Positions 1 to 11,900 of a DNA stretch of 64,000 nt are shown piece after piece. The stretch lies in assembly GCA_039707655.1 (NCBI GenBank), contig CM077666.1, positions 283,577,166 to 283,641,165 on the forward strand. Direction: 5' to 3'. The translations under genes were made by a program, and so were the position numbers. Under the pieces are notes generated by a model. That model made no database searches, was not told the origin of the DNA, and saw only the letters and a list, made by a program, of their open reading frames with translations. Each line of letters opens with the position of its first letter. Positions within the stretch are counted from its first letter, which is position 1. This DNA is from Elymus sibiricus (taxonomy: Eukaryota > Streptophyta > Magnoliopsida > Poales > Poaceae).

Positions 1-1069
1 GTCTGTTTCTTCTCGGGATCACCGGGCTATGGGTCGACTGGACGGTGTCAGCTCTGATGGATCTGCTGTGAATCCTGTTGCGCGACTGGGACACCGCTAA
101 ATTCTGCTCTTCAGCCGCCTTGAGTAAGGCCCGAATTTGCCGTAGACCCTCTCCCGCCTCGGATCGGGACGGCTCTATGGAATCTGCTATCCGAGTGGCC
201 GCCGCCAAATTCTGAACGGGAGAGCGAAATACCTGGAAGTTCTGCTGCTGGTCATTCGGGAACAATTGCCGATGTTGGCGACTGGAACTGGGCTGATGCT
301 GTCTGCGGGCGCGATCGTCGAGTGATTTCTGGAGCGCCTCCAGACGATTGCGCTCAGCCAAATTGGCCTGGCACGCGGCCTCCAAAGCCTGGGCCTCGGG
401 AGTCGTCCCGACGATGGGCGTCTGGAGGGTCTGCTCGTTTCTGCGCTGCAGTTCCTCCCTTTGCTGCTAAGTGAGAGGACGGGGGTAGTACTCGTCGTCA
501 TGACGGTCTCCGCCACCGTCAAGGATGGCACGCAACGGGTCGCCGGCTCCCGCACCACCGCGGGCGTACCCAAGCGGACTGGGTGGGGAATCGGCCATGA
601 GCACCTCTGCAGCGGGATCGCTGCTCTCGCACTCGGATAAGCTTTTCGAGTCCCCATGCAAGGAGGCGAACAAATTGAAGACGGGCTCATCGGGCTCGAT
701 TGCCGCAACTTGTGGGGCCGCAACTTGAAGGGCCATCACGTGCTTGATCCACCGTTGCAGCCGCGAACGTCCGGAACGCTTGCGGCGCCGACTGGTGAAG
801 CGAGGAGGCACCGACTGGTACGGTGTTGTTGGTTGTCGAAGAAGAACGCTGAAGGTACTCGCGCGGAAGTGCGCTGCGCCACAGATGGGCAACACCTCGA
901 CATCCAACGGGGCTTCCTGAAGCCACGTTGAATCGTCAGCGATGAAACTAAGGATGCCGAAACGGATCTCGCCGCTGAGTGTCAGTCCGCCGCCGGAAAC
1001 CATGTTGATGATGGCAAAATCGCAACTACACCGGAAGTCGCTAGACGCCTGCCCCACCGTGGGCGCCAA
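1..1069 (-). pseudogene. Gag leader/N-terminal region of element L
   Basis: A minus-strand frame starts at 1069, just inside the primer-binding site, and runs 200 codons to a TAG at 467-469. The same frame then continues leftward with Gln/Arg/Glu-rich sequence of the kind found in gag N-terminal regions of Tat-like Gypsy elements. The position right after the LTR and primer site supports gag. No capsid or zinc-knuckle motif is reached before the window ends. The TAG sits where CAG (Gln) would fit, so it is probably a nonsense mutation. Confidence 0.5.
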
Positions 1070-1070
1070 C
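1051..1070 (-). other. Primer-binding site of element L
   Basis: The reverse complement begins GTTGGCGCCC directly inside the LTR, as expected for the minus-strand DNA primer site of a plant Gypsy element. The tRNA partner was not determined. Confidence 0.6.
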
Positions 1071-1696
1071 TGTCGTGGGTATAAGTCTGACAGTAGTGTA
1101 TGGGGGTACGGATTAGAGGGCAGAGCCTAGCTACAGCACAGTTGTTACACTCGGATTTACGAGTTCAGGCCCCTCACGGTGGAGGTAATAGCCCTACGTC
1201 TCGGTGCTCTGGAGCTGTTGATTGAGTGTATAGATTACAAAGGATGCGAACCCTTGTTATGGAGCTGGGGTGCAGCTTATATAGAGTCCGCCAGGCCCCC
1301 ATGAATGCCGCCATAACCAATGGTTAAAGAGGGGGTTTAAGGGCGCCAGCTATTTGTAACGGGTGCATTGATTACAATTGATGAGGGTGGACGCACGTCC
1401 TGACCGTTGCATTCCTGGTGAGTCTCCTGGTCTTCTCTGACCGAGTGACGACAGGTACTCTGAGTGAAATCAGCCAGTCGAGTGGAGAGTTGTCCTCCGA
1501 GTGGTCTATTGCCTTCCGAGTGAATGTCATTCTACAGAATATCTGACTGCTGATCTGGCCCTGGGGCCCAGTATAAGGTGTATGGTATCCTAGGGTAGGG
1601 TCTGTAGGTCAGGCCTGTTACCCTATCCCTAGTACATGCCCTCGTCACCGGCAGCAGACGTGCCAGTTCCAGGGTACCCTGGGTGTTTACCTTACA
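1071..1696 (-). repeat. 5' LTR of element L
   Basis: On the plus strand it starts TGTCGTGGG directly after GGGCGCCAAC (a reversed primer-binding site) and ends TTACA. A minus-strand TATA box lies at 1276-1283, inside a TATATAAG context. Length is about 626 bp. The right boundary is inferred from the CA end and could be off by a few bases. Confidence 0.65.
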
Positions 1697-1704
1697 AGGT
1701 AGGC

Positions 1705-3208
1705 TGATGACCCACAAGTATAGGGGATCAATCGTAGTCCTTTTGATAAGAGTGTCGAACCCCAACGAGGAGTAGAAGGAAATGACAAGTGGTTTTCAGC
1801 AAGGTATTCTCTGCAAGTACTGAAAGTGGCGGTAACAGATAGTTTCGGCAGCAAGATAATTCGTAACAAGTAACAAGTATAATAAAGTGCAGCAAGGTGG
1901 CCCAATCCTTTTTATAGCAAAGGACAAGCCGGAACGATCTCTTATAATAAGGAAAGAGTTCTCGAGGACACATGGGAATTTCATCTAGTCACTTTCATCA
2001 TGTTTGTTTGATTCGTGTTCGCTACTTTAATAATTTGATTTGTGGGTGGACCGGTGCTTTGGTGCTGTTCTTACTTGAACAAGCCTCCCACTTATGATTA
2101 CCCCCTCTCGCAAGCATCCGCAACTAAGAAAGAAGAATTAAGATAAATCTAACCATAGCATGAAACATATGGATCCAAATCAGCCCCTTACGGAATAGCG
2201 CATAAACTAGGGTTTAAGCTTCTGTCACTCTAGCAACCCATCATCTAATTACTACTCCACAGTGCCTTCCCTTAGGCCCAAAGATGGTGAAGTGTCATGT
2301 AGTCGACGTTCACACGACACCACTAAAGGAAGCAACAACATACATATCATCAAAATATCGAACGAATACAAAATTCACATGATTACTTATGACAAGACTT
2401 CTCCCATGTCCTCAAGAACAAAAGTAACTACTCACAAATCATATTCATGTTCAAGATCAGAGGGGTATTGCATATCATTAAGGATCTGAACATATAATCT
2501 TAAACCAAATAAACCAACTAGCATCAACTACAAGATGTAATCAACACTACTAGCAACTCACAGGTACCAATCTGAGGTTTTGAGACAAAGATTGAATACA
2601 AGAGATGAACTAGGGTTTGAGATGAGATGGTGCTGGTGAAGATGTTGATGAAGATTGGTCCTCCCATGATGAGAGGATCATTGGTGATGTCGATGGCTTC
2701 GATTTCCCCCTCCCGGAGGGAAGTATCCCCGGCAGAATCACTCCGCCGGAGAGCAAAATAGCTCCTGCCCAGGTTCCGCCTTGAGACGGCGGCACTTCGT
2801 CCCGAAAGTCTTCTCTCTATTTTTAGGGCAAATGATCTTATATAGCAGAAGGAGGGGGCCAGAGGCCAACCAGGGGCCCCACAAGGCATCATGGCGCGCC
2901 CAGGGGGGCCGCGCCTTGTTGCCTTGTGGGCAACTGGTGGGTCCCCTCCAGTATCTTTTTTCTCCAGTATTTTTTATATATTCAATAAAAAATCTCCGTG
3001 AAATTTCAAGTCAATTGGAGCTCTGTAGGATAGGTATCTCTGCTGTAGCTATTTCAGGTCCAGAATTCCAGTTGCCGGTATTCCCCCTCTTCATATAAAT
3101 CTTGCAAATTAAGAGAGAAAAGGCATAAGAATTGCATCATAAAGTGAAATAATGATCAAATACATTATAAATAACAATAGGAAATCATGATGCAAATTGG
3201 ACGTATCA
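1705..3208 (-). repeat. 3' LTR of element S
   Basis: It begins TGATGACCC and ends ACGTATCA on the plus strand, 1504 bp, and pairs with the copy at 40855-42363. A hand comparison shows roughly 65-70 differences (about 4.5%). A minus-strand TATA box CTATATAA lies at 2838-2845. A purine-rich tract in minus-strand sense (GCTTGGGGGAGT) abuts it at 3209-3220, marking it as the 3' LTR. Confidence 0.92.
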
Positions 3209-6200
3209 ACTCCCCCAAGCGTAGACCTCGCTTGTCCTCAAGCGAAAACCGAAATCGATAATCATGACCACATGTTTAGAGAGAGATGTCGATAAAAAAT
3301 AAAATACGGACATGAAGGCATCATGATCTTTATTATAACAGCAATACATCATCACAAAACTTCTCATGAAAAAGTGACAATTCATTCACAAGTTAAAGTA
3401 TGAACCATAAACCGTATTGAAAACTAACAAACTATGATCTCAGTCACTGAAGCAATTGCAATTCATCATATTATCAGAAAGAGTCTATGTAAGAGCTTTG
3501 TTTAGCAAGTTCACATACTCAACTATCATTTAGTCTTCTATGATTGCTGACACTCACGGCATACTTATGGAGCAAAAGTTTCAGCCAGACACATAGAAAG
3601 ATAGGGGCTTACAATTTCGCCACCCCACGTATTTACCTCAAGGGTAATGTCAACAATAATAACTCATGATCGCCTACATCCAACTGGATATATATGCCTG
3701 GATCTATCCCCACCACATGATGCTTACCAAGAGAGAAAATAAAAACGGAATAGAGGAGAACGCTATTGGCTCTTGCATAAAAGTAAATACATAAAGTAAA
3801 AGATAGGCCCTTCGCAGAGGGAAGCAGAGGTTGTCATGCGCTTTTTGTTTTGAGATATGCAAACTCTTAATGCAAAGGAACGTCACTTTATATTGCTCCT
3901 TGTGATAGCGACCTTTATTATGCAGTCTGTCGCTTTTATTTCTCCACCATCACAAGATCGTACAAAGCTTATTTTCCCTTGCAATAAAAGTTCATACATA
4001 TTTAGGAGCAATTTTTATTGCTTCTGCACTGATGACAACTTACTTGAAGGATCTTATTCAATCCAGAGGTAGATATAGTGGACTCTCATGACATGAAACT
4101 GGGTTTAAGGGTTTTTGGATGCACAAGTAGTATCTCTACTTAGTACATAATTTTTGGCTAGCAAAAGATAGAGGGCAAGCACTGCTACTTGTGAGCTGCG
4201 TTGGGATTTCCCCGGAGAGGAGGGGATGATGCAGTACAGTAGAGATAAGTATTTCCCTCAGTTATGAAACCAAGGTTATCAATCCAGTAGGAGAATCACG
4301 CAACAACTCGTTAGCAGCACCTGCACACAAAACAACAAATCCTCGCACCCAACGCGAACAAGGGGTTGTCAATCCCTTGGCGGTTAATTGCAAGATTAAA
4401 TTGTATGGTGATAGATAGATAGATCGAACAAAAATACAAAATAAAATAAATAAAGTAAAATTGCAGCAAGGTATTTTTGGGATTTTCAATATATGATAAA
4501 AGTAGACCCGGGGGCCATAGTTTTCACTAGAGGCTTCTCTCTTGAAAATAGCATACGGTGGGTAAACAAATTACTGTTGGGCAATTGATAGAAAAGCAAA
4601 TAATCATGACGATATCCAAGGCAATGATCATGTATATAGGAATCACGTCCGAGACAAGTAGACCGACTCCTGCCTGCATCTACTACTATTACTCCACCCA
4701 TCGACCGCTATCCAGCATGCATCTAGAGTATTAAGTTCATAAAGAACGGAGTAACGCCTTAAGCAAGATGACATGATGTAGACAAAGTAAACTCACGCAT
4801 GAATAAACCCCATATTTTTACCCTTAATATTAACGATACATACGTGTCATGTCCCTTTCTGTCACTGGGATTGAGCACCGCATGATCGAGCCCATTACAA
4901 AGCACCTCTCCCATTGCAAGATAAATCAATCTTGTTGGCCAAACCAAATCAATAGATCGGAGAGAAATACGAAGCTATAACAATCATGCATAAAAGAGTT
5001 CAGAGAAAACTCAAATAATATTCATGAATAATCTGATCATAAACTCACAATTCATCGGATCCCAACAAACACACCGCAAAAAGTGATTACATTGGATAGA
5101 ACTCCAAGAACATCGAGGAGAACATTGTATTGAAGATCAAAAAGAGAGAAGAAGCCATCTAGATACTAACTATGGACCCAAAGATCTGTGGTAAACTACT
5201 CACGCATCATCGAAAGGGCAGCAAGGTTGATGTAGAGCCCCTCCGTGATCGAATCCCCCTCCGGCAGAGTGCCGGAAAAGGCCTCCAGATGGGATCTCTC
5301 GAGAACAGGAACTTGCGGCGGCGGAAAAAGTATTTCGTGGACTCCCCCGTTGGTTCCCTGATTTTAGAGTATTTATAGAGGTGGAATTAGGTCAAACGGA
5401 GCAGAGGTGGGCCCATGAGGCACCAGGGCGCGCCACCCCCCCTGGGGCGCGCCCTAGTGGCTCGTGGCCACCTCCTCTGTCTTCTGGCCCTCTCCCGAAG
5501 CTTCTAGTGTCTCTTATGTCCAGAAAAAAATCTCCAAAAAGTTTTGTGGCATTTGGACTTCGGTTGGTACTGATATTCTGGAAAACCAAAAACAGGCAAA
5601 AAACAGCAACTGGCACTGGGCACTAAGTTAATAGGTTAGTCCCAAAAAATGATATATAATTGCTTGTAAGTGTATATAAAACATCCAAGATTGATACTAT
5701 AATAGCATGGAACAATCAAAAATTATAGATACGTTGGAGACGTATCAAGCACCACGTGTTAGAGGATCCAAAACAATATAAATTCTATGTGAATATAAGC
5801 AAGCATAACTCATTACGTTGTCTTCCTTGTCCAACGTCGACTAATTGACATAGAATATTTAATGGGGGCTCACAATCATAAAAGATGTCCAAGATAGTAT
5901 ATTTATATGTGAGACCTCTCTCCCTTTATTACTTTTTCATGAATGGCAACAATGACCAATGCTATGTTTGTCAACTTCCAACAAGTTTTATCAATTATGC
6001 TTCTTTTATGTGAAGTCACCACTCCCCATGGGATTAGCATATGATCTTACTTTTTATTCTCTTTATTTTATTTCCAAGATTGGATCAACAAATGCAAAAC
6101 ACTCAACTCAAACTACTCTTTATTATATAACTTTCACACACGATTACATAGATAGATAGACCACGAAGAAAGCACTCGAAACTAGATCATACTAAAACTT

Positions 6201-6379
6201 TATTCTTCTAAATCACAAAATAACTAAGGATCGAACTAAGATAGATAATGATGATAAAAGTGATGGTGATACGATACCGGGGCACCTCCCCCAAGCTTGG
6301 CACAAGCCAAGGGTGGTGCCCATACCCATGTACTCAAGTCTCCTTCTTTGGTGACGGTGGTGATGAAGTGATAGGCTTG
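3209..6379 (-). other. 3' noncoding internal region of element S (interrupted)
   Basis: This AT-rich stretch lies between the 3' LTR and the end of the S coding region and is interrupted by a solo LTR at 4183-5747. It starts with the polypurine tract. The part at about 3600-4175 is clearly similar, in opposite orientation, to 57705-58260 in element W. No ORF here looks genuine apart from the last codons of the coiled-coil ORF (stop TGA at 6334-6336). Confidence 0.8.
4183..5747 (-). mobile_element. Solo LTR of a Gypsy element (WHAM/Sabrina-like)
   Basis: On the plus strand it starts TGCTACTTGTG and ends GAGACGTATCA, 1565 bp. It is flanked by a perfect 5-bp TSD, AGCAC (4178-4182 and 5748-5752). 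There is no second LTR or internal region, so it is a solo LTR left by LTR-LTR recombination. A minus-strand TATA box lies near 5371-5378. The minus-strand start TGATACGTCTCCAACG matches the start of the W LTR apart from its second base, so the families are related. Confidence 0.93.
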
Positions 6380-6656
6380 CACTGGTGCAGCGACCTCCTA
6401 CACAAACGGTTTTTCCCCTTTCCGTGATGGAGTTTTAAACCGTCGCCTTGCCTGTGTGTGCGATAGGGGGGGGTCCAACCCACACGACCCCGAAATCGTC
6501 GGTGATGGAGACTCCGGTCACACACGCGGGGCAAAAAGAGCTCGTGTGCGATCGGGTGAGCCATCGCAGACAATTATACAAGCCCAATCATTTCCGTTCA
6601 TATGTACATCCCACACGGTGAATCCTAGACAAACGTTTCCGTTCGTATGTACATCA
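6380..6656. repeat. Left terminal and subterminal region of CACTA C1
   Basis: It holds the CACT end (16-bp TIR, 6380-6395) and short degenerate motifs such as ACAAACGGTTT, CACACGGTGA and AAACGTTTCCGTTC, which recur in both orientations at the other end of the element. Such subterminal arrays are the known binding sites of CACTA-encoded proteins. Confidence 0.75.
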
Positions 6657-7962
6657 TGTTGGTGCAATAATTTGCCTCCTTATGTTTTGGACATTGTTGA
6701 CAAACAGTGAGGGACTGATGTGTTTGCTAGTGCACACAGAGTAACAGGTCCCTGGAGTTAAGAGGAGTTTGGATTCACAACTCCGAAGAATATCCCCTGC
6801 GTAGCAGTGAATGTTATCACCGAAGGTTATGACGACAAGAGTGACCCCTCAAAAATAGATGACGCGAAGCATTTGATTCGGTGCCTGTCCGAAGGAAGTG
6901 ACTGCAGCCGAGGAAACTGAAGACGAATAGAAGACATAGCATTCTTTTTGTTGTTTCGTTTCTTTTCATTGAGTCACAGGACCACCGTACTATTAAGAGG
7001 GGTGTAGCGTTCGTAGCTTTGATTCTCTGATGCTAAACCCAAATCCTATGAAATATGTGAGAGAAATCTCTTTGTGTTCCGAGCAAATACTTGCCAGCAA
7101 GAGACTGTGATCTTCTTCGCTGCGAGAGATTTGTCTCTGACCGAGGAGTTAGCATTACTTGTTCCTCAAGTAATGTTACCGTTGCTCTCAAATCCGACCG
7201 TTGTGAACGTGTCGGTTGGCCATTGGCTGGACCGCGTGTCCAAAATGGTCATTTCCCTTCTGGGAAGGCTGCGGCTATAAATAGCCACCCCGCGCCGGCG
7301 TTGTCCGGTGGCTGCTCCGTTTGATTCTGAGAAGATTGTTGAGCAACCCCTCTCCGAGAGATTTGAGTTTAAAATCCACCGAGAGAAAACCCTAGAGCCA
7401 AAAAAATAGATAGTGGTTCAGCATCACTAGAATCTAAGTCCGGTACGCTCCGTCTATTACTCTTGAGAGCTGCAAACTCTCTAGACGGTTAGGTGTCAAT
7501 CTCTTCAGAGACTAAGAGTAATTGTGGTTCTCGAAGAAGAAGTCTGTAAAGGTTTGGAGATCGCCTTCAAGCATCTACCACGAGTAATCGACAATGGTTG
7601 ACGAACCAATTGTCGAGGAGAAAAGGGCAAAGAGAGTTTATCTTCTGTGTTAAATCACAACCCCTCCAACCAGACGTAGTCCTTGTGCAGAAGGGCGAAC
7701 TGGTCTACCAAACACCTTGTCGCCATCGAGCATCACTGGTCACTTCTGCTACCCCTTTACATTCGAACTGTGACATACCATATTTCAATCATGTGATTTA
7801 CCTCGGTACATGTTGTTTGTTTCCATTCGGTAGTTTGTATTCGCTCACTGCTTACTGTATTTTCATTCGTTCCGCTGCTGGGTTCCGAGAGTTTTGATAT
7901 TTCTGAGAAAAATTCAAAACTCCCATTCACCCCCCCTCTGGTAGACATACTTCGATCCTACA
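6657..7962 (+). repeat. 5' LTR of the Copia/Sirevirus element
   Basis: It starts TGTTGGTGCAATAATT and ends GATCCTACA, 1306 bp. A TATA box, CTATAAATAG, is at 7275-7284, followed by a GC-rich stretch where transcription would start. The small ORFs inside are fortuitous, since the same ORFs occur in the other LTR. Confidence 0.95.
7275..7284 (+). promoter_or_regulatory. TATA box of the Copia 5' LTR
   Basis: The CTATAAATAG motif sits about 690 bp before the LTR end and is conserved at 27315-27324 in the 3' LTR. It is the likely promoter for the gag-pol transcript. Confidence 0.75.
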
Positions 7963-7964
7963 AT

Positions 7965-7976
7965 TGGTATCAGAGC
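7965..7976 (+). other. Primer-binding site (initiator tRNA-Met type)
   Basis: TGGTATCAGAGC follows the LTR end by two bases. It is complementary to the 3' end of plant initiator Met-tRNA, the standard primer of Copia elements. Confidence 0.93.
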
Positions 7977-8028
7977 AAGGTACTCCTTGACTCTGCTCAT
8001 TTCGGTCTAACCACCTTGGAGTTTAAGT

Positions 8029-8926
8029 ATGTCTTCAGTGAGCTACAAGTCGCACCTCAAGATTCCCATCTTCGATGGGACGGACTACCCCTTCTGGAAG
8101 GAGAAGATGAAGATCCGTCTCCGAGATATTGATGATGACATGTGGAATGTGGTGCAGAATGGATTCACAGTTGAAGTGCCCCAGGTCCCCACTGACCACG
8201 AGAAGAAACTCATTCAGATGAATGCTCAAGCTAAAGATGAAATTGGTGGCCATCTATCTCGTGCTCAATTTCTTCGCTACCGTCAGTGTGAAACTGCAAA
8301 GGAATTATGGGACATTCTCGAAAAGATAAACGAGGGTGTTTCAACTCAGAAAGAAGCTCGCATTGATACACTTCGGGCCAAGTTCAACAGGTTCAAGCGA
8401 ATTGGAAATGAAAGCTGTCAGCAAACTTTCGATCGTCTGAGTGACATTGCAAACGAGCTACAAGGTCTCGGCGCTAAAGACATCACTGATCATGAAGTTG
8501 TGAAGAAGTTGCTCTGATCCCTTGACAGTTCGTTCGACACACTTGTTCTGATGATTCGGGAACGAGCTGATTTCAAAATCCTCGTCTCTGTTGATATCAT
8601 GGAAAGGCTGAACACCCACGAAGAACAAGAAGAAGAGAAGAGAGATCTCTATGGCTCAAGTCACCAAAAAAAGTCATGCTCTCAAGGCTGTGCCTGATTC
8701 TTCCTCGGAAGGAAATGCCGATGAAGATTCAGATGACACCGAAAGGATTAGTCAGGATCTCGCATTGATCACGAAAAGATTCCAGTGCCTTCATAGGAAA
8801 AATCAGTTTCAGAAGAAAGGATCCAGCAACTCTGGCGGCTCCAAATCTTCATCAAAGCCATCAGGAGATTACACCTACTTCAAGTGCAAAAAGCCAGGTC
8901 ATTTCATTTCGGACTGCCCTCTCTGA
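8029..8926 (+). pseudogene. Copia gag (capsid/nucleocapsid), broken
   Basis: The ORF starts at ATG 8029 and encodes the Copia gag core (UBN2-type family): a FDGTDYPFWKEKM motif near residue 17 and a KEARIDTLRAKFNRFK-like region. A TGA at 8515-8517 (a CGA-like codon would fit) stops it. A frameshift near 8668, in a run of A, moves the frame. A zinc knuckle follows near 8880-8920 (KCKKPGHFISDCP), but its first Cys is replaced by Tyr (YFKC instead of CFKC). A further TGA closes the frame at 8924-8926, where the family has a Trp. Gag would form the virus-like particle; this copy cannot. Confidence 0.85.
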
Positions 8927-11900
8927 GAAGCTGAAATTCGTGCAAGTGGAAGATATGATTCAGTAAACCATGGCAGAAGCAAGAGCAAAAGCTACGACTC
9001 CGATGATGAGAAGAAAACGAAGAAGTTCTTCAAGAAGAAGGATTCCTCCAAGTCCTCGTCAAGATCTTCCTCGAAGAATCCCTCCAAGTCCTCGTCCAAC
9101 CGCAAGACCACTTCACGCAAGGCCAAGGCGTACATCGGCAAGGAAATGGATTCCGAAGAAGAAGCATCCTCTGACACCGAAGAGATTGCTGAATCAGAGG
9201 AGGACTCCGATTCCGGCATGGCGGGCATAGCATGTGGCTCCGCTCCAGCATCGAACTTCTTCGAGAATCATTCGAGCGACAACGAGTCTCCTGCGTACTG
9301 CTTCATGGCCAAAGCTTCGAAAGAAAAGGTATCCTCCAAACATCATAAGGTTCACTCCAGTGATCAATATTCTTCTGATGAGGATGACCATGATAAACTG
9401 ATCAAAATTGCTAATAAACAACAAAATTCTCTCGAGAAAATTGAGAAAACCCTCAGGAAGTCTGAAGGGTTGTTGGTTGAGGAGATGGAGAAAAATCAGT
9501 CGTTGACCGAAGAGTATTCCGCTCTCGAGTCTCGAATGAAAGAACTATCAGATCGTCATGATTTTCTCTCAGCTAACCACGAAAGATTGACTTATGATTA
9601 CCTGAAACGAAAACAGGAACTCGAGTCGCTGAGAGAGGCTCATGATGACTTGATCAGGGAAAATTCTCTTCTCACCCAACAACTCAAAGAGAAACCTGAA
9701 GTGTTTATACCTCCTTGCTTAAAATGTCTCGAACACAGTAATACTGAATCAAATGCTGAATCTTCTGTGAATGCTAACCCCTCGGTCGAGGAAAATGGTT
9801 CTGTTTCTGATGAAAATGCCAGGTTGAAGGATCTTCTTCAGACAGGAATGTTCAAGTCTCTCAAAGGGCATCAAACCATGTGTGATGTTTTACTTGTTCA
9901 GTCTCTTGGATTCAATCTTATGTCTGTTGGCAAGCTTTGTGATCTAGGCACGCTAGTTCTATTTTCTAAATCCAAATGCATTGTCATCATGGCCACTGAC
10001 AATTCCTTCGTGTTCGAAGGAAATAGAAAAGGTGATTTATATATTGTGGATTTCTCTAAGGGTCCCTCAGTCCGAACTTGTTTGCTTGCAAAAGCAACCG
10101 AAGGATGGCTGTGGCACCGAAGACTTGGTCATGCAGGTATGAGAAACTTGCAAACTCTCGTGAAGAAAAATCATCTTCGTGGTATTCCTGATGTGAAATT
10201 TGACAAGGATCGTCTCTGTGCTGCTTGTGAGGCTGGCAAATTGGCCAAGAAGCATCATTCATCAAAAACTGTCATGACCACAACGAGACCACTAGAAATT
10301 CTTCATATGGACCTATTCGGGCCTCAAAACTATGCAAGTTTCGGAGGCAGCCATTATGGTCTGGTTATTGTTGATGATTTTTCTTGATACACTTGGGTAT
10401 TCTTTCTCGAAGACAAAATTTGCACCCAAAACATCTTCAAAAGATTCGCCAAGAAGGCTGAAAATGAATATGAAGTGCGAATTAAGCATGTCAGAAGCGA
10501 CAATGGTACTGAGTTCAAAAATACTCATATCGAAGATTTTCTCGATGAAAATGGTATCACTCATGAATTCTCTGCCGCATACACTCCCCAACAGAATGGA
10601 GTTGTTGAGCGAAAGAATAGAACTCTTATTGAAATGGCGAGAACAATGCTCAGTGAGTATAAAACTCCTATTCGTTTCTGGGCTGATGCTATTAATACTG
10701 CTTGTCATGTTGTGAATCGTGTTTATCTTCAAAAATTCCTTAACAAAACTTCATATGAGATTATCACTGGCAAGAAACCGAACGTTTCTTATCTACGTGT
10801 TTTTGGTGCACCATGCTACATTCGTGACATGAATCATAATTCTAAGTTTGCACCCAAAGCACATGAAGGTTTTCTTCTTGGTTATGGCTCGAACTCGCAT
10901 ACTTATCGTGTCTATAACTCTCACCACGGGAAAGTTATGGAAACAGTAAATGTGCAGTTTGATGAATCCAACGGCTCCCAAAAGGAGCACCTGCCTAATG
11001 TGATAGATGAACCTCCGACTTTGGATGCTATTCGGCAAATGGCTATTGGGGATGTCAGGCCAGTTGAAGGAAATGTACCTAATTCTTCCGATGATGATGC
11101 TCCCATAGCTCGACGAACACGCCAAGCTACTGCCGAAGCAAATGCCACTCCGAACACAAATGGCAACCCAAATGCGAATGCAAGTGCCGATCAAAATGGC
11201 AATCATGATGAAAATGGCGATACTAATGCCAATCCTGATGATGATGAGGAAAATGAAAATGATCATCTTGAAGGAAATCCTCACCCACGAGTGGAAAATC
11301 GAGTTAACCCTGCATTAATCCTCGAAGATCTCGAGAATCTAGGTTACCGACCCACAACTCGCTCTCGCACTCGTTTGGCTAACTACTGTGGCAGCTTCTC
11401 TTTCGTCTCATTGACAGAACCTACCAAGTATGAAGAAGCTATGAATGATCCCGATTGGATGAATGCCATGCAAGAAGAGTTGGTGCAATTCGAATTAAAT
11501 GATGTGTGGGAATTGGTTGACAAACCGAATCCTAAGAAGCACAATATCATCGGCACAAAATGGATTTTCCGAAATAAGCAAGATGAAAATGGCATTGTTG
11601 TGAGAAACAAAGCACGTCTTGTCGTTCAAGGGTATACACAGGTAGAAGGTATTGATTTCGGTGAAACATATGCTCCTGTTGCTCGCCTTGAGGCAATTCG
11701 TATTCTTCTCGCTTATGCAAATTACAATGATATTCTGCTTTATCAAATGGATGTGAAGAGTGCTTTTCTCAATGGTGAAATTGATGAGGAAGTATATGTT
11801 AGGCAGCCACCCGGCTTTGAAAATCCTCAGTTTCCTAACAAAGTTTTCAGGTTGAAAAAGGCGCTACATGGGCTAAAGCAAGCCCCTCGAGCTTGGTATG

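Larger units (their letters stand above)
1..1696 (-). mobile_element. LTR retrotransposon L (Ty3/Gypsy), 5' end only
   Basis: The minus-strand reading gives an LTR, then a primer-binding-like site, then the start of a gag region running off the left edge of the window. The LTR has TG...CA ends on both strands. The five bases after it, AGGTA at 1697-1701, are its likely TSD, but the partner copy is outside the window. The element appears inserted into gag of element R. The family was not recognised; the layout fits a Gypsy element. Confidence 0.7.

Noticed and set aside
187..723. 178-codon minus-strand ORF
   Set aside because: It lies in another frame of the L gag leader. Its Pro/Arg/Ser-rich text reflects GC-rich shadow coding, and gag text fits the other frame better.
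7091..7897. ORFs of 77 and 99 codons in the Copia LTR, repeated at 27131-27937
   Set aside because: They lie inside the LTR and occur in both copies because the LTRs are near-identical.
10313..10732. 139-codon minus-strand ORF
   Set aside because: It is antisense to the integrase core of the Copia element.
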